Below are positions 1 through 8,519 of a stretch of DNA of 64,000 nucleotides, in pieces; the first letter of the stretch is position 1, and every line of letters begins with the position of its first letter. The position numbers were made by a program, and so were the translations under genes. Below the pieces are notes generated by a model. It did not search any database and had not been told where the DNA came from. It worked only from the letters and a program-made list of their open reading frames with translations. This DNA comes from Bacillus_CJ salitolerans (lineage in GTDB: Bacteria; Bacillota; Bacilli; Bacillales; SA4): assembly GCF_042680805.1 (NCBI RefSeq), contig NZ_JBHUEM010000055.1, positions 231,870 to 295,869 on the forward strand, read 5' to 3'.

Positions 1-2085
1 GCAACTGGAGAAGTCATGGCGATTGACCGCTCGTTTGAAGGAGCATTAAACAAAGCAATTCGATCACTAGAAATGCAGGCAAATGGTTTAAGAATTCCCT
101 CCTTGCAGTCTATCGGTGATACGGAATTACATGAACTGTTAGTCACCCCAACGGATATACGACTGTTTACCTTAGCTGAAGCGCTATGGCGCGGAATGAC
201 GGTTCAGGAGTTAAACGAAAAAACGAGCATCGATGCATGGTTTTTAGAGAAGCTTCTAGGTCTCATTGACTTAGAGAAGGAGCTATTAACCTATTCCTTG
301 CATTCGCTTCCTATCCCGTTACTACAACAAGCAAAGCGAAAAAATATTGGAAATGCTAGATTGGCTTCGATTTTCAATGTTTCTGAAAAAGAAATAAGAG
401 GGAAGCTGAAGGAATATAAGTTAATGCCTAGCTATAAGCTAGTTGATACGTGTGCAGCTGAATTTGATGCGGTGACACCGTATTACTATTCAACGTGGCA
501 GGGAATGGATGAAGTCGAAATATCCAATACCCCTAAACTAGTTGTCATTGGTTCAGGTCCGATTCGAATCGGTCAAGGGGTGGAGTTTGATTATTGTTCT
601 GTCCATGCCGCCCTTGCTGTTAAAAAGAAGGGCTATGAAGCGATTGTTATCAATAACAATCCAGAAACGGTAAGTACGGATTATTCAATCGCAAACAGGC
701 TTTATTTTGAGCCGTTAGCGACAGAGGATGTTCTTGCTGTCATTGACAAAGAAAAACCACTTGGCGTCCTTATTCAATTTGGTGGGCAAACCGCTATTAA
801 TCTAGCGCATGCGCTTCAAGAAGAAGGGGTAAAGGTGCTTGGAACTTCGGTAGAATCAATTGATGCTCTAGAAGATCGTAAACAATTTTATGACGTGTTA
901 GCACGCCTGCAAATTCCGCATATTAAAGGTGAGACCGTTACACACGCTGAGCAACTAAAAGAAACAGCTAGTAAACTAGGTTTTCCAGTGTTAGTTCGAC
1001 CTTCTTATGTCATTGGCGGTCAATCGATGTATATTTTTCATAAAGAGGATGAACTAGACCATTATGTCAAGCGTTTAACCGAAACACCAAATGATCGAAT
1101 CTGGCCCCTTCTTGTTGATGCCTATATTCCTGGACTAGAGTGTGAGGTTGATGTGATTAGTGACGGCATGGATATCGTGATACCAGGTATATTTGAGCAT
1201 ATAGAACGAGCGGGTGTGCATTCTGGTGATAGTGTGACCATCTTCCCGCCGGTAACGTTATCGGTACAAACAAAAGAAACATTAGTGGACTATGCAACAC
1301 GAATTTCAACAGCAATGTCAGTAGTTGGAATGATGAATGTACAATTCGTCATCTCAGAAGGAACCGTTTACGTACTAGAGGTGAATCCTCGTACTTCCCG
1401 TACGGTGCCAATCATGAGCAAGGTTACCGGAATTCCGATGATTGAATGGGCTACGTACGCCCAGCTTGGCGTACCACTTTGTGAACTGGCAAAAGAAACA
1501 GGACTATTAAAGGAACCTACTTACTACGCGGTCAAAGTACCTATCTTTTCTGCCAGTAAACTAAAAGGCGTAGACCACATACTTGGACCTGAAATGAAAT
1601 CGACTGGGGAAGTATTAGGACTAGGAATTACTCCAAAACAGGCACTGCAAAAAGCATTACCTTATGAATCACTCGATCAAGAGAAGTCTATCTTTTGTTC
1701 AATCTCCGATGCGATGAAGCATGAAAGTTTAGAAGTCTTGAAGAAGCTCACGCAAATGTCTTATAACTTAATTGGAACAAGTGGAACTGTAAGCTTTTTA
1801 AAAAGATATGGGATAGAAGCAACTACCGTGGAAAAAGACGAAAGGACGTTAGAGAAGCTTTGGAAAAATGGTGAAGTCGGAGCGGTTTTGAATATACCTA
1901 CACAAGGAAGAAACAATCAAAAGCTAGGGTTCTTTATTCGAGAGCTATCTACACGATTCCAAGTTCCATGTTTTACAAGCTTAGATACATTTAACGTATT
2001 TCTTGAATTAGAAAAAGAAGACGGTATATCAGTGAAGTCCATACAAAAATATCAACATGACCAACAAAAAATCATGATACAGTGA
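1..2085 (+). CDS. carB: Carbamoyl-phosphate synthase large subunit, arginine pathway, 5'-truncated by window edge
   Basis: The reading frame is open from base 1 with no start, so about the first third of the protein lies outside the window; 694 codons are visible. It makes carbamoyl phosphate from bicarbonate, ATP and ammonia passed on by the CarA glutaminase. The first visible residues (TGEVMAID) are the end of the first ATP-grasp module, followed by the helical oligomerisation domain. The second synthetase half starts near base 534 with LVVIGSGPIRIGQG, and its ATP-grasp contains EVNPRTSRTVP. The C-terminal regulatory domain looks short, as in Bacillus arginine-specific enzymes rather than the pyrimidine CarB. 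The next gene, argF, uses the product and follows at once, so this is the tail of an arginine operon. Function is very sure; assignment to the arginine isozyme comes from the context. Confidence 0.95.
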   Translation, partial: ATGEVMAIDRSFEGALNKAIRSLEMQANGLRIPSLQSIGDTELHELLVTPTDIRLFTLAEALWRGMTVQELNEKTSIDAWFLEKLLGLIDLEKELLTYSLHSLPIPLLQQAKRKNIGNARLASIFNVSEKEIRGKLKEYKLMPSYKLVDTCAAEFDAVTPYYYSTWQGMDEVEISNTPKLVVIGSGPIRIGQGVEFDYCSVHAALAVKKKGYEAIVINNNPETVSTDYSIANRLYFEPLATEDVLAVIDKEKPLGVLIQFGGQTAINLAHALQEEGVKVLGTSVESIDALEDRKQFYDVLARLQIPHIKGETVTHAEQLKETASKLGFPVLVRPSYVIGGQSMYIFHKEDELDHYVKRLTETPNDRIWPLLVDAYIPGLECEVDVISDGMDIVIPGIFEHIERAGVHSGDSVTIFPPVTLSVQTKETLVDYATRISTAMSVVGMMNVQFVISEGTVYVLEVNPRTSRTVPIMSKVTGIPMIEWATYAQLGVPLCELAKETGLLKEPTYYAVKVPIFSASKLKGVDHILGPEMKSTGEVLGLGITPKQALQKALPYESLDQEKSIFCSISDAMKHESLEVLKKLTQMSYNLIGTSGTVSFLKRYGIEATTVEKDERTLEKLWKNGEVGAVLNIPTQGRNNQKLGFFIRELSTRFQVPCFTSLDTFNVFLELEKEDGISVKSIQKYQHDQQKIMIQ

Positions 2086-2095
2086 GGTGGAAGGT

Positions 2096-3073
2096 GTGTT
2101 AAATAAGGCAAAATGGCAACAGGATTGGGTAGGCCCGCAAATGAAACATAAGGATTTATTGACGTTAGATCAGTTAGAAGCAATTGAACTTACGTCTCTT
2201 TTATCAGAAGCGATTCAATTGAAAAAGATGCAAAAGCAAGGGATTCCACATCCCTATTTAAGCGGAAAGGTACTTGGGTTGATTTTTGAAAAGTCTTCAA
2301 CAAGAACAAGGGTTTCGTTTGAGGTAGGGATGCTCCAGCTTGGTGGTCATGCTATCTTTCTTAGTTCAAAGGATATTCAATTAGGTAGAGGCGAAACAGT
2401 GTCAGATACGGCAAAGGTGTTGTCACGTTACGTGGATGGGATTATGGTTCGGACATTTGCGCATCAGTCCATTGAGGATTTTGCCCAAAATGCAACGGTA
2501 CCAGTGATTAATGGTCTGACTGATTTACACCATCCATGCCAGGTGCTTGCTGATTTATTGACGATTCTAGAGCATAAAGGAAAGCTTACAGGTCTTAAAA
2601 TGTGTTATGTGGGCGATGGAAATAATAATATGACCCATTCACTAATCGAAGGTGCCGTTAAAGCCGGTATGCATATGAGTGTGGCAAGTCCAATGGGATA
2701 CGAACCAAACAAAGGCATCGTGAATCGAGCGCTAGAAGCAGCGAAACAAATGGGAAGCTCCATCGTCATCACAGATGACCCAGTGGAAGCAGCTCAAGAT
2801 GCCGATGTGATTGTCACAGATGTCTGGACGAGTATGGGAATGGAAGATGAATATGAAGAGCGTATGCAAATTTTCCAGCCGTATCAAGTGAACGCCGAGC
2901 TTTGCCAGCATGCTAAAAAAGATTATATCTTCTTGCACTGCTTACCTGCCCATCGAGGTGAAGAAGTAACGGAAGACATTATTGACGGACCACATTCGGT
3001 TGTGTTTGATGAAGCTGAAAATCGACTTCATGCACAGAAGGCTGTGTTAAAAGCGTTGCTAGGAAAAAATTAA
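2096..3073 (+). CDS. argF: Ornithine carbamoyltransferase
   Basis: Transfers the carbamoyl group from carbamoyl phosphate to ornithine, giving citrulline in the cytoplasm. Family motifs are all present: the phosphate-binding SSTRTR, HPCQ of the ornithine side, and the catalytic HCLPAHRG near the C-terminus. I place the start at the GTG at 2096 because GAGGTGG at 2084-2090 lies 5 bases upstream; GTG 2087 overlaps that site, and the internal ATG at 2141, where many homologues begin, has no good ribosome binding site. The result is 325 aa, slightly longer at the N-terminus than usual. The gene follows carB within about ten bases, so the two are translated from one message. No terminator is obvious after it; the promoter of argG begins almost immediately. 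Confidence 0.95.
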   Translation: MLNKAKWQQDWVGPQMKHKDLLTLDQLEAIELTSLLSEAIQLKKMQKQGIPHPYLSGKVLGLIFEKSSTRTRVSFEVGMLQLGGHAIFLSSKDIQLGRGETVSDTAKVLSRYVDGIMVRTFAHQSIEDFAQNATVPVINGLTDLHHPCQVLADLLTILEHKGKLTGLKMCYVGDGNNNMTHSLIEGAVKAGMHMSVASPMGYEPNKGIVNRALEAAKQMGSSIVITDDPVEAAQDADVIVTDVWTSMGMEDEYEERMQIFQPYQVNAELCQHAKKDYIFLHCLPAHRGEEVTEDIIDGPHSVVFDEAENRLHAQKAVLKALLGKN

Positions 3074-3083
3074 CTTATTTTTT

Positions 3084-3125
3084 TTGTTGATTATAAATAA
3101 ATATACAGTATAATAAATATTAATA
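3084..3125 (+). promoter_or_regulatory. argG promoter with ARG-box-like operator
   Basis: A sigma-A-like promoter is visible: TTGATT (3087-3092), 16 bp, TATAAT (3109-3114). The region over and between the boxes is an A/T palindromic stretch (AAATAAATATAC, AATAAATATTAATAC) that resembles the ARG box bound by ArgR/AhrC. Repression by arginine is inferred from this likeness and from the gene it serves. The leader also carries a nested hairpin (AGGGG..GGAG..CTCC..CCCCT, 3130-3159) before the ribosome binding site. Confidence 0.6.
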
Positions 3126-3189
3126 CAGAAGGGGCGCGGAGGCTGACTCCATCTCCCCTATGAAATTTTTAGAGGAGTGAACTAATCAA

Positions 3190-4410
3190 ATGGCAAAAGA
3201 AAAAATCGTTTTAGCATATTCAGGAGGATTGGATACCTCTGTTTCAATAAAATGGATTCAAGAGAAGTATGGATATGATGTGATTGCGTTAGGTCTTGAT
3301 GTAGGAGAAGGGAAGGATCTAGAAGCGATCAAAAACAAAGCACTAAACGTTGGGGCAATTAAGGCATACATGGTCGACGCAAAGGAAATGCTGGCAAAGG
3401 ATTATATCGTTCCTGCGTTAAAAGCGAACTGCTTATATGAAGGAAAATATCCTTTATCATCAGCTCTATCACGTCCGCTTATTTCGAAGCTATTAGTCGA
3501 TGTAGCCAAGCAAGAAGGAGCTGTCGCTGTCGCGCATGGTTGTACAGGAAAAGGAAATGACCAGGTTCGCTTCGAGGTTTCGATTCAAGCATTAGATCCA
3601 GACTTAAAGGTAGTCGCTCCTGTTCGTGAGTGGGGCATGACAAGAGATGAAGAGATCAAGTATGCAGAGGAAAATGGGATTCCGATTCCTGTTGACTTAG
3701 ATAACCCATTTTCAATTGATGCCAACATTTGGGGACGTGCTTGTGAGGCAGGTGTGCTTGAAGACCCGTGGGCAGAAGCGCCTGAGGCTGCTTATGACTG
3801 GACGAATCCAATTGAAAAAACACCAGATGCAGCGGAGTATGTAGAAATCGAGTTTGATCAAGGAGTTCCTGTTGCCCTAAACGGTGAACAGCTGGAACTT
3901 GTGACTTTAATCGAAACATTAAACGAGCTTGGAGGAAAGCATGGAATTGGACGAATTGACCATATTGAAAACCGTTTAGTTGGGATTAAATCGCGTGAAG
4001 TGTATGAAAATCCAGGTGCCCTTATATTAATTAACGCTCATAAAGAGTTAGAGTTTTTAACACTTCCACGCGAAATTACTCAATTTAAAACGTTAGTTGA
4101 TCAGCAAATGACAAAGATTATTTACGATGGATTATGGTATTCACCACTGAAAAATGCCTTAGAAGCGTTTGTTGATGAAACGCAAAAAGTGGTGTCTGGT
4201 ACGATTCGCGTGAAGCTTCATAAAGGGACTCATTTTGTAGTAGGACGTAAGTCTGTTCATAGCTTATATAACGAAGAACTAGCCACTTACTCAAAAGGAG
4301 ATGCATTTGACCATAATGCTGCGGTCGGCTTTATTAAGCTTTGGGGTCTTACAACGAAGGTGTATTCACAAGTAAATCAAGAAAAAGAGACTGTCTCTTC
4401 GAATAAATAG
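3190..4410 (+). CDS. argG: Argininosuccinate synthase
   Basis: Condenses citrulline and aspartate with ATP to argininosuccinate, the step after argF. The 406-residue product starts with the PP-loop nucleotide motif (VLAYSGGLDTS, residues 7-17) and contains GCTGKGNDQVRFE, the conserved substrate and ATP contact. Length is normal for the bacterial type 1 family. AGAGGAG lies 10 bases before the ATG. It has its own promoter rather than relying on the carB-argF message. A hairpin at 4435-4466 follows the stop, and then a structured element separates it from argH, although the two genes are usually one operon in Bacillus. Confidence 0.97.
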   Translation: MAKEKIVLAYSGGLDTSVSIKWIQEKYGYDVIALGLDVGEGKDLEAIKNKALNVGAIKAYMVDAKEMLAKDYIVPALKANCLYEGKYPLSSALSRPLISKLLVDVAKQEGAVAVAHGCTGKGNDQVRFEVSIQALDPDLKVVAPVREWGMTRDEEIKYAEENGIPIPVDLDNPFSIDANIWGRACEAGVLEDPWAEAPEAAYDWTNPIEKTPDAAEYVEIEFDQGVPVALNGEQLELVTLIETLNELGGKHGIGRIDHIENRLVGIKSREVYENPGALILINAHKELEFLTLPREITQFKTLVDQQMTKIIYDGLWYSPLKNALEAFVDETQKVVSGTIRVKLHKGTHFVVGRKSVHSLYNEELATYSKGDAFDHNAAVGFIKLWGLTTKVYSQVNQEKETVSSNK

Positions 4411-4434
4411 ATTGTTAGCCTGCAAAACTTTAAT

Positions 4435-4474
4435 AGCATGCTCACCATTAACTTTAGGAGCATGCTCATTTTAT
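4435..4474 (+). terminator. Hairpin after argG
   Basis: AGCATGCTC (4435-4443) pairs with GAGCATGCT (4458-4466), followed by CATTTTAT. The T-run is short, so termination may be partial and allow read-through to argH. Confidence 0.5.
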
Positions 4475-4620
4475 CCCGTTCCAACTAGCGCTAAGACCCC
4501 CCTTCAAAACTTTAGATGAATCGAGAAGTTTAAGGGGGGGATAAGCGCCAGTAAGAACCCGATTGGTTCAACTAACAATCAGTGGGGGATGAGGAACACC
4601 CCCACTGATTGAAGTTTCAC
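4470..4620 (+). repeat. Dispersed structured element, copy 1 (IS200/IS605-end-like)
   Basis: About 150 bp between argG and argH that shares ordered blocks with the sequence at 41973-42177: TTTATCCCG, GCTAAGACCCC, TTTAAG plus a G-run, CGCCAGT.AAGA..CGAT, and an end hairpin AATCAGTGG..GATGAGGAA..CCACTGATT then TTTCA. The pyrimidine-rich and purine-rich blocks (ACCCCCC / GGGGGGG) can pair across a variable loop. No protein is encoded. From memory, this block order resembles the right end and RNA of IS200/IS605 tnpB elements, so it may be a solo end or a small non-autonomous derivative; that identity is unverified. Confidence 0.6.
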
Positions 4621-4645
4621 TATATTAAACGGTGGAGGTAACGAA

Positions 4646-6040
4646 ATGTCAAAACTATGGGGTGGCCGATTCACAAAGGAGACGAATAAGCTCGTAGAAG
4701 AGTTTACGGCATCGATCTCGTTTGATCAAAAATTGGCACTAGAGGATGTGGAAGGTAGCCTTGCCCATGTTCAAATGCTTGGTGAATGTGGAATCATTCC
4801 GCATGAAGATGTGCAAAAAATTAAGGCTGGTCTTCATTTGATAAAAGAAAAAATAGAAGCTGGAACGATGAACTATACGGTAGAGCATGAAGATATTCAT
4901 ATGAATATTGAAAAACAACTAATCGATTTGATTGGGCCAGTTGGAGGAAAGCTGCATACAGGAAGAAGTCGAAATGATCAAGTTGCCACCGATATGCACC
5001 TTTATTTAAACAGAAAAACAAAAGAGATGATTCACCTTGTCGAAGCGGTTCAACATGCCTTATTGAATCAAGCAAAAGAGAATGTCGAAACGATTATTCC
5101 GGGCTATACTCATCTTCAGCGTGCACAGCCAGTGTCTTTTGCTCATCATCTGTTGGCTTATTTCTGGATGTTTGAACGTGATAAAGAACGTCTGCAAGAC
5201 AGCTTGAAGCGTGTGAACTGGTCACCTCTTGGTGCAGGAGCTCTAGCAGGTACAACATTTCCAATTAATCGAGAGCGTTCGGCGGAGTTACTTGGATTTG
5301 AAACGGTGTATCCGAACAGCATGGATGCGGTAAGTGACCGGGATTTTATCGTAGAGTTTTTATCGATTGCATCACTTCTAATGACTCATATTTCAAGATT
5401 TTCTGAGGAATTAGTAATCTGGTCGAGTCAAGAATTCCAATTCATTGAACTGGACGATTCCTTTTGTACAGGCTCTAGTATAATGCCACAAAAGAAAAAC
5501 CCTGACGTACCAGAGCTCTTACGTGCAAAAACAGGCCGTGTCTATGGCAACTTAATCGGACTTCTCACTGTATTAAAAGGATTGCCACTGGCTTATAACA
5601 AAGATATGCAGGAAGACAAAGAGGGAATGTTTGATACAGCTGAGACGTTAGAGGGCTCTCTTCAGCTTCTTGCGCCGATGATTGACACCATGGTAGTGAA
5701 GAAAGAGGTCATGCGAAAAGCAGTGAATCAAGACTTCTCAAATGCGACTGATATAGCCGATTATCTAGTAACGAAGGGAGTGGCATTTAGAGATGCTCAT
5801 GAAATTATTGGCAAAATTGTATTATTTGCCATTGGCGAAGGCAAGTATTTATTAGATTTAACCATGGAACAGTACAAACAGTTTAGCCCACTTTTCGAAG
5901 AGGATATTTATACCGTACTATCACCAGAGCATGTGGTAGGAGCAAGAAAAAGCTATGGGGGAACTGCTCCGACTCAAGTTATGGATCAAATAAAATTAGC
6001 AAACCAAAGATTGCTAAAACAAGAGATTCGACATATTTAA
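4646..6040 (+). CDS. argH: Argininosuccinate lyase
   Basis: Splits argininosuccinate into arginine and fumarate, completing arginine synthesis. The 464-residue protein carries the fumarase/aspartase superfamily signature GSSIMPQKKNP, the HTGRSRNDQ segment near residue 110, and YTHLQRAQP. Length is standard. GGTGGAGGT lies about 6 bases before the ATG. No promoter is clear between the preceding structured element and the start, so expression probably relies on read-through from argG or on a promoter within the element. An A/T-rich regulatory stretch and the art importer operon follow. Confidence 0.97.
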   Translation: MSKLWGGRFTKETNKLVEEFTASISFDQKLALEDVEGSLAHVQMLGECGIIPHEDVQKIKAGLHLIKEKIEAGTMNYTVEHEDIHMNIEKQLIDLIGPVGGKLHTGRSRNDQVATDMHLYLNRKTKEMIHLVEAVQHALLNQAKENVETIIPGYTHLQRAQPVSFAHHLLAYFWMFERDKERLQDSLKRVNWSPLGAGALAGTTFPINRERSAELLGFETVYPNSMDAVSDRDFIVEFLSIASLLMTHISRFSEELVIWSSQEFQFIELDDSFCTGSSIMPQKKNPDVPELLRAKTGRVYGNLIGLLTVLKGLPLAYNKDMQEDKEGMFDTAETLEGSLQLLAPMIDTMVVKKEVMRKAVNQDFSNATDIADYLVTKGVAFRDAHEIIGKIVLFAIGEGKYLLDLTMEQYKQFSPLFEEDIYTVLSPEHVVGARKSYGGTAPTQVMDQIKLANQRLLKQEIRHI

Positions 6041-6071
6041 TTAAGATAATACAAAATTCGACAAAAATATA

Positions 6072-6110
6072 TTGATAATTATTAATTCGTATGTATAATT
6101 ATAAATAACA
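6072..6110 (+). promoter_or_regulatory. artP promoter with ARG-box-like sequence
   Basis: TTGATA (6072-6077), 16 bp, TATAAT (6094-6099): a good sigma-A promoter. The surrounding TTATTAATTCGTATGTATAA and TTATAAATAA are A/T palindromic and ARG-box-like, so ArgR/AhrC control is plausible but inferred. Confidence 0.6.
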
Positions 6111-6144
6111 GATAATTAAAACACAATAAGGGGAGCAGCAACAT

Positions 6145-6939
6145 ATGAAATCACAAAAAAAGGTATTATTTATTATTTTTACTGTCCTTACAATGATGAT
6201 TCTGGCAGCCTGCGGTCAATCAACGTCAACAAGTGAAACTCTAAATGTTGGTACCGATGCAGCGTTTGCTCCATTTGAGTATATGGATAAAGGGGAAATG
6301 GTCGGATTTGATGTTGATTTACTAGCAGCTGTAATGAAGGAAGCTGGATATGATTACGAATTAAACAACATTGGATGGGACCCATTATTCGCATCCATTC
6401 AGGGAAAAGAATTAGATTTAGCTATCTCAGGTATTACAATCAATGAAGAGCGTAAGCAAACGTATGATTTCTCTGTACCTTACTTCCAATCAACACACAT
6501 GATTGTATTTAAAGAAGGCGCTGGTATTACAAATGCGAACGATTTAGTAGGAAAGAAGGTCGGGGTACAAAATGGTACAACCGGTCAATCGGCTGCTGAA
6601 AAAATAATGGGAGTTAATAGTCCTACTAATATGAAGTACGAGAATACAGCTGTTGCATTTATGGCTCTAGCTAATGGTGATGTTGAGGCAGTGGTAACAG
6701 ACAATGTGGTGGCAAGTGAATATGTGAAAAACAATCCTGACGCTAAGGTGGAAGCTATTGAAGATCATACAAACTTTGAATCTGAATTCTATGGTTTAAT
6801 GTTCCCAAAGGGAAGCGAATTAAAACCGAAGTTTGACGAGGCTCTAAAAACAGTTATTGAAAACGGAACGTATGCAGAGCTTTACAAAAAATGGTTCGGT
6901 AAAGAAGTAAATGTAGAGGAACTATTAAAGGCTGAATAA
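6145..6939 (+). CDS. artP: Amino-acid ABC transporter substrate-binding lipoprotein (arginine type)
   Basis: A type II periplasmic-binding-like protein of 264 aa, anchored outside the membrane. The signal peptide ends in a lipobox, LAAC, with the lipidated cysteine at residue 23. The mature part opens with LNVGTDAAFAPFEYMDKGEM, the family's ligand-binding start, and includes a GVQNGTTGQSAAEK segment of the second lobe. It sits after argGH and before a matching permease and ATPase, so it is probably equivalent to ArtP (YqiX) of B. subtilis, an arginine-binding protein. Cystine or glutamine specificity cannot be excluded by sequence alone. An intra-operon terminator follows the gene, which would leave the binding protein more abundant than the membrane parts. 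Confidence 0.8.
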   Translation: MKSQKKVLFIIFTVLTMMILAACGQSTSTSETLNVGTDAAFAPFEYMDKGEMVGFDVDLLAAVMKEAGYDYELNNIGWDPLFASIQGKELDLAISGITINEERKQTYDFSVPYFQSTHMIVFKEGAGITNANDLVGKKVGVQNGTTGQSAAEKIMGVNSPTNMKYENTAVAFMALANGDVEAVVTDNVVASEYVKNNPDAKVEAIEDHTNFESEFYGLMFPKGSELKPKFDEALKTVIENGTYAELYKKWFGKEVNVEELLKAE

Positions 6940-6949
6940 AAACTACAAG

Positions 6950-6981
6950 TAGCGTAACGTATGCTCGTTGCGCTATTTTTT
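6950..6981 (+). terminator. Intra-operon terminator/attenuator after artP
   Basis: TAGCGTAACG (6950-6959) pairs with CGTTGCGCTA (6966-6975) over a 6-base loop, then six Ts. It lies between artP and artQ and probably causes partial termination. Confidence 0.75.
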
Positions 6982-7020
6982 ATAAAAGCAACAAGAAACG
7001 CATCATTCAGGAGGTCAATT

Positions 7021-7677
7021 ATGGATTTTCGTTTTGATATTGTCTTAGATTATTTTCCATTATTTTTAAAAGGGACAATGTGGACAATCCTTCTTTCCTT
7101 ATTAGGAATATTGATTGGTACAATTTTAGGATTATTGATTGGTTTAGGAAAGATGTCATCTATAGCTGTAATCCGCCTACCATTTATATGGTATATCAAT
7201 CTTTTTAGAGGAACACCTTTTTTTGTTCAAATCCTTTTAATACATTTCGGACTCATGCCTATATTTATGTCACCTGTCAACCCGATTGCAACGGGTGTTG
7301 TAGCATTGTCATTGAATGCAGCTGCTTATATTGCGGAGATATTCCGAGCTGGTATTCAGTCTATTGATCGAGGACAAATGGAAGCAGCAAGATCACTCGG
7401 TATGAACCATATTCAGTCAATGCGCCATGTTATTTTACCACAATCCTTTAAACGTATGATTCCTCCGCTTGGTAATGAATTTATCGTTCTATTAAAAGAA
7501 TCGTCACTATTGGCTATTATTGCAGCACCTGAGCTTATGTATTGGGGACGAGCTGCTCAAGGGCAATATTATAGAGTTTGGGAGCCGTATTTAACTGTTG
7601 CCATTATTTACCTTGTTTTAACCTTAACATTAACCTATCTATTAAACCACGTAGAAAAGAGGTTTAAGACAGAATGA
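7021..7677 (+). CDS. artQ: Amino-acid ABC transporter permease
   Basis: A membrane permease of the HisM/ArtQ type, 218 aa, with about five hydrophobic segments and the cytoplasmic EAA loop (EAARSLGMNHIQSMRHVILP) that contacts the ATPase. The start is the ATG at 7021, preceded by AGGAGGT at 7009-7015. The frame is open back to 6961, but that stretch lies in the terminator hairpin and has no binding site. It overlaps the following ATPase gene by four bases (ATGA), so the two are translationally coupled. Together with artP and artR it forms a one-substrate polar amino-acid importer, most likely for arginine. Confidence 0.8.
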   Translation: MDFRFDIVLDYFPLFLKGTMWTILLSLLGILIGTILGLLIGLGKMSSIAVIRLPFIWYINLFRGTPFFVQILLIHFGLMPIFMSPVNPIATGVVALSLNAAAYIAEIFRAGIQSIDRGQMEAARSLGMNHIQSMRHVILPQSFKRMIPPLGNEFIVLLKESSLLAIIAAPELMYWGRAAQGQYYRVWEPYLTVAIIYLVLTLTLTYLLNHVEKRFKTE

Positions 7678-8396
7678 TATCCGTACAAGGTTTGAAAAAA
7701 TCATTTGGACAATTAGAAGTGTTGAAAAACATAAATGCTGAAATAAAACAGCAGGAGGTCGTGGTTGTCATAGGGCCTTCTGGATCTGGAAAATCCACCT
7801 TTTTACGCTGTTTAAACTTGTTAGAATCTGTTACAGATGGACATGTTTATATAAAGGGAATTGACCTTGCAGACAAAAAGACGAATATAAATGAAGTTCG
7901 AAAAGAAGTGGGAATGGTATTTCAGCAATTTAATTTGTTTCCACATAAAACAGTGTTAGAAAACATCATGCTCTCACCTATGGTCGTTCGAAAATGGGAT
8001 AAGAAAAGAGCCGAGCAAAAAGCAATTGAATTATTAAAAAAGGTTGGTTTGGGTGATAAAGCTTATGTCTTTCCAGATTCCTTATCTGGTGGCCAGAAGC
8101 AACGTGTAGCCATAGCTAGAGCCCTAGCGATGGAACCAAAGATCATGTTATTTGATGAACCAACTTCTGCATTAGATCCAGAAATGGTAGGAGAGGTTCT
8201 TGAGGTCATGAAGCAGCTTGCTCAAGAGGGGATGACCATGGTTGTCGTGACTCATGAGATGGGCTTTGCAAGGGAAGTTGGCGATAGAGTGATATTCATG
8301 GATGGTGGATATATTGTAGAAGAGAATATCCCTTCAGAACTTTTTACAAATCCACAAAATGAGCGAACAAAAGCATTTTTGAGCAAGGTTTTATAA
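7674..8396 (+). CDS. artR: Amino-acid ABC transporter ATP-binding protein
   Basis: Drives the importer by ATP hydrolysis on the cytoplasmic side. The 240-residue product has the Walker A loop GPSGSGKST, the Q-loop (VFQQFNLFPH), the signature LSGGQKQR, Walker B IMLFDEPTSALDP and the switch histidine in VVTHEMGF. This is the typical set for the polar-amino-acid subfamily (GlnQ/ArtP/HisP), at the usual length. The start overlaps the end of the permease gene. A strong terminator at 8411-8437 ends the operon. The symbol follows B. subtilis artR by context. Confidence 0.8.
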   Translation: MISVQGLKKSFGQLEVLKNINAEIKQQEVVVVIGPSGSGKSTFLRCLNLLESVTDGHVYIKGIDLADKKTNINEVRKEVGMVFQQFNLFPHKTVLENIMLSPMVVRKWDKKRAEQKAIELLKKVGLGDKAYVFPDSLSGGQKQRVAIARALAMEPKIMLFDEPTSALDPEMVGEVLEVMKQLAQEGMTMVVVTHEMGFAREVGDRVIFMDGGYIVEENIPSELFTNPQNERTKAFLSKVL

Positions 8397-8410
8397 ATGA
8401 AGGAGTCGGA

Positions 8411-8438
8411 GAAGTAGCTTATATAGCTACTTCTTTTC
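8411..8438 (+). terminator. Terminator of the art operon
   Basis: GAAGTAGCT (8411-8419) and AGCTACTTC (8425-8433), loop TATAT, then a T-rich run. Confidence 0.85.
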
Positions 8439-8519
8439 CTTTTCTTTCTAATTTTCTATAATGAGAATATATGTAGAAATAGGAATGAATTGTATTTTAA
8501 TAGAATAGGGGGCGTTTCT

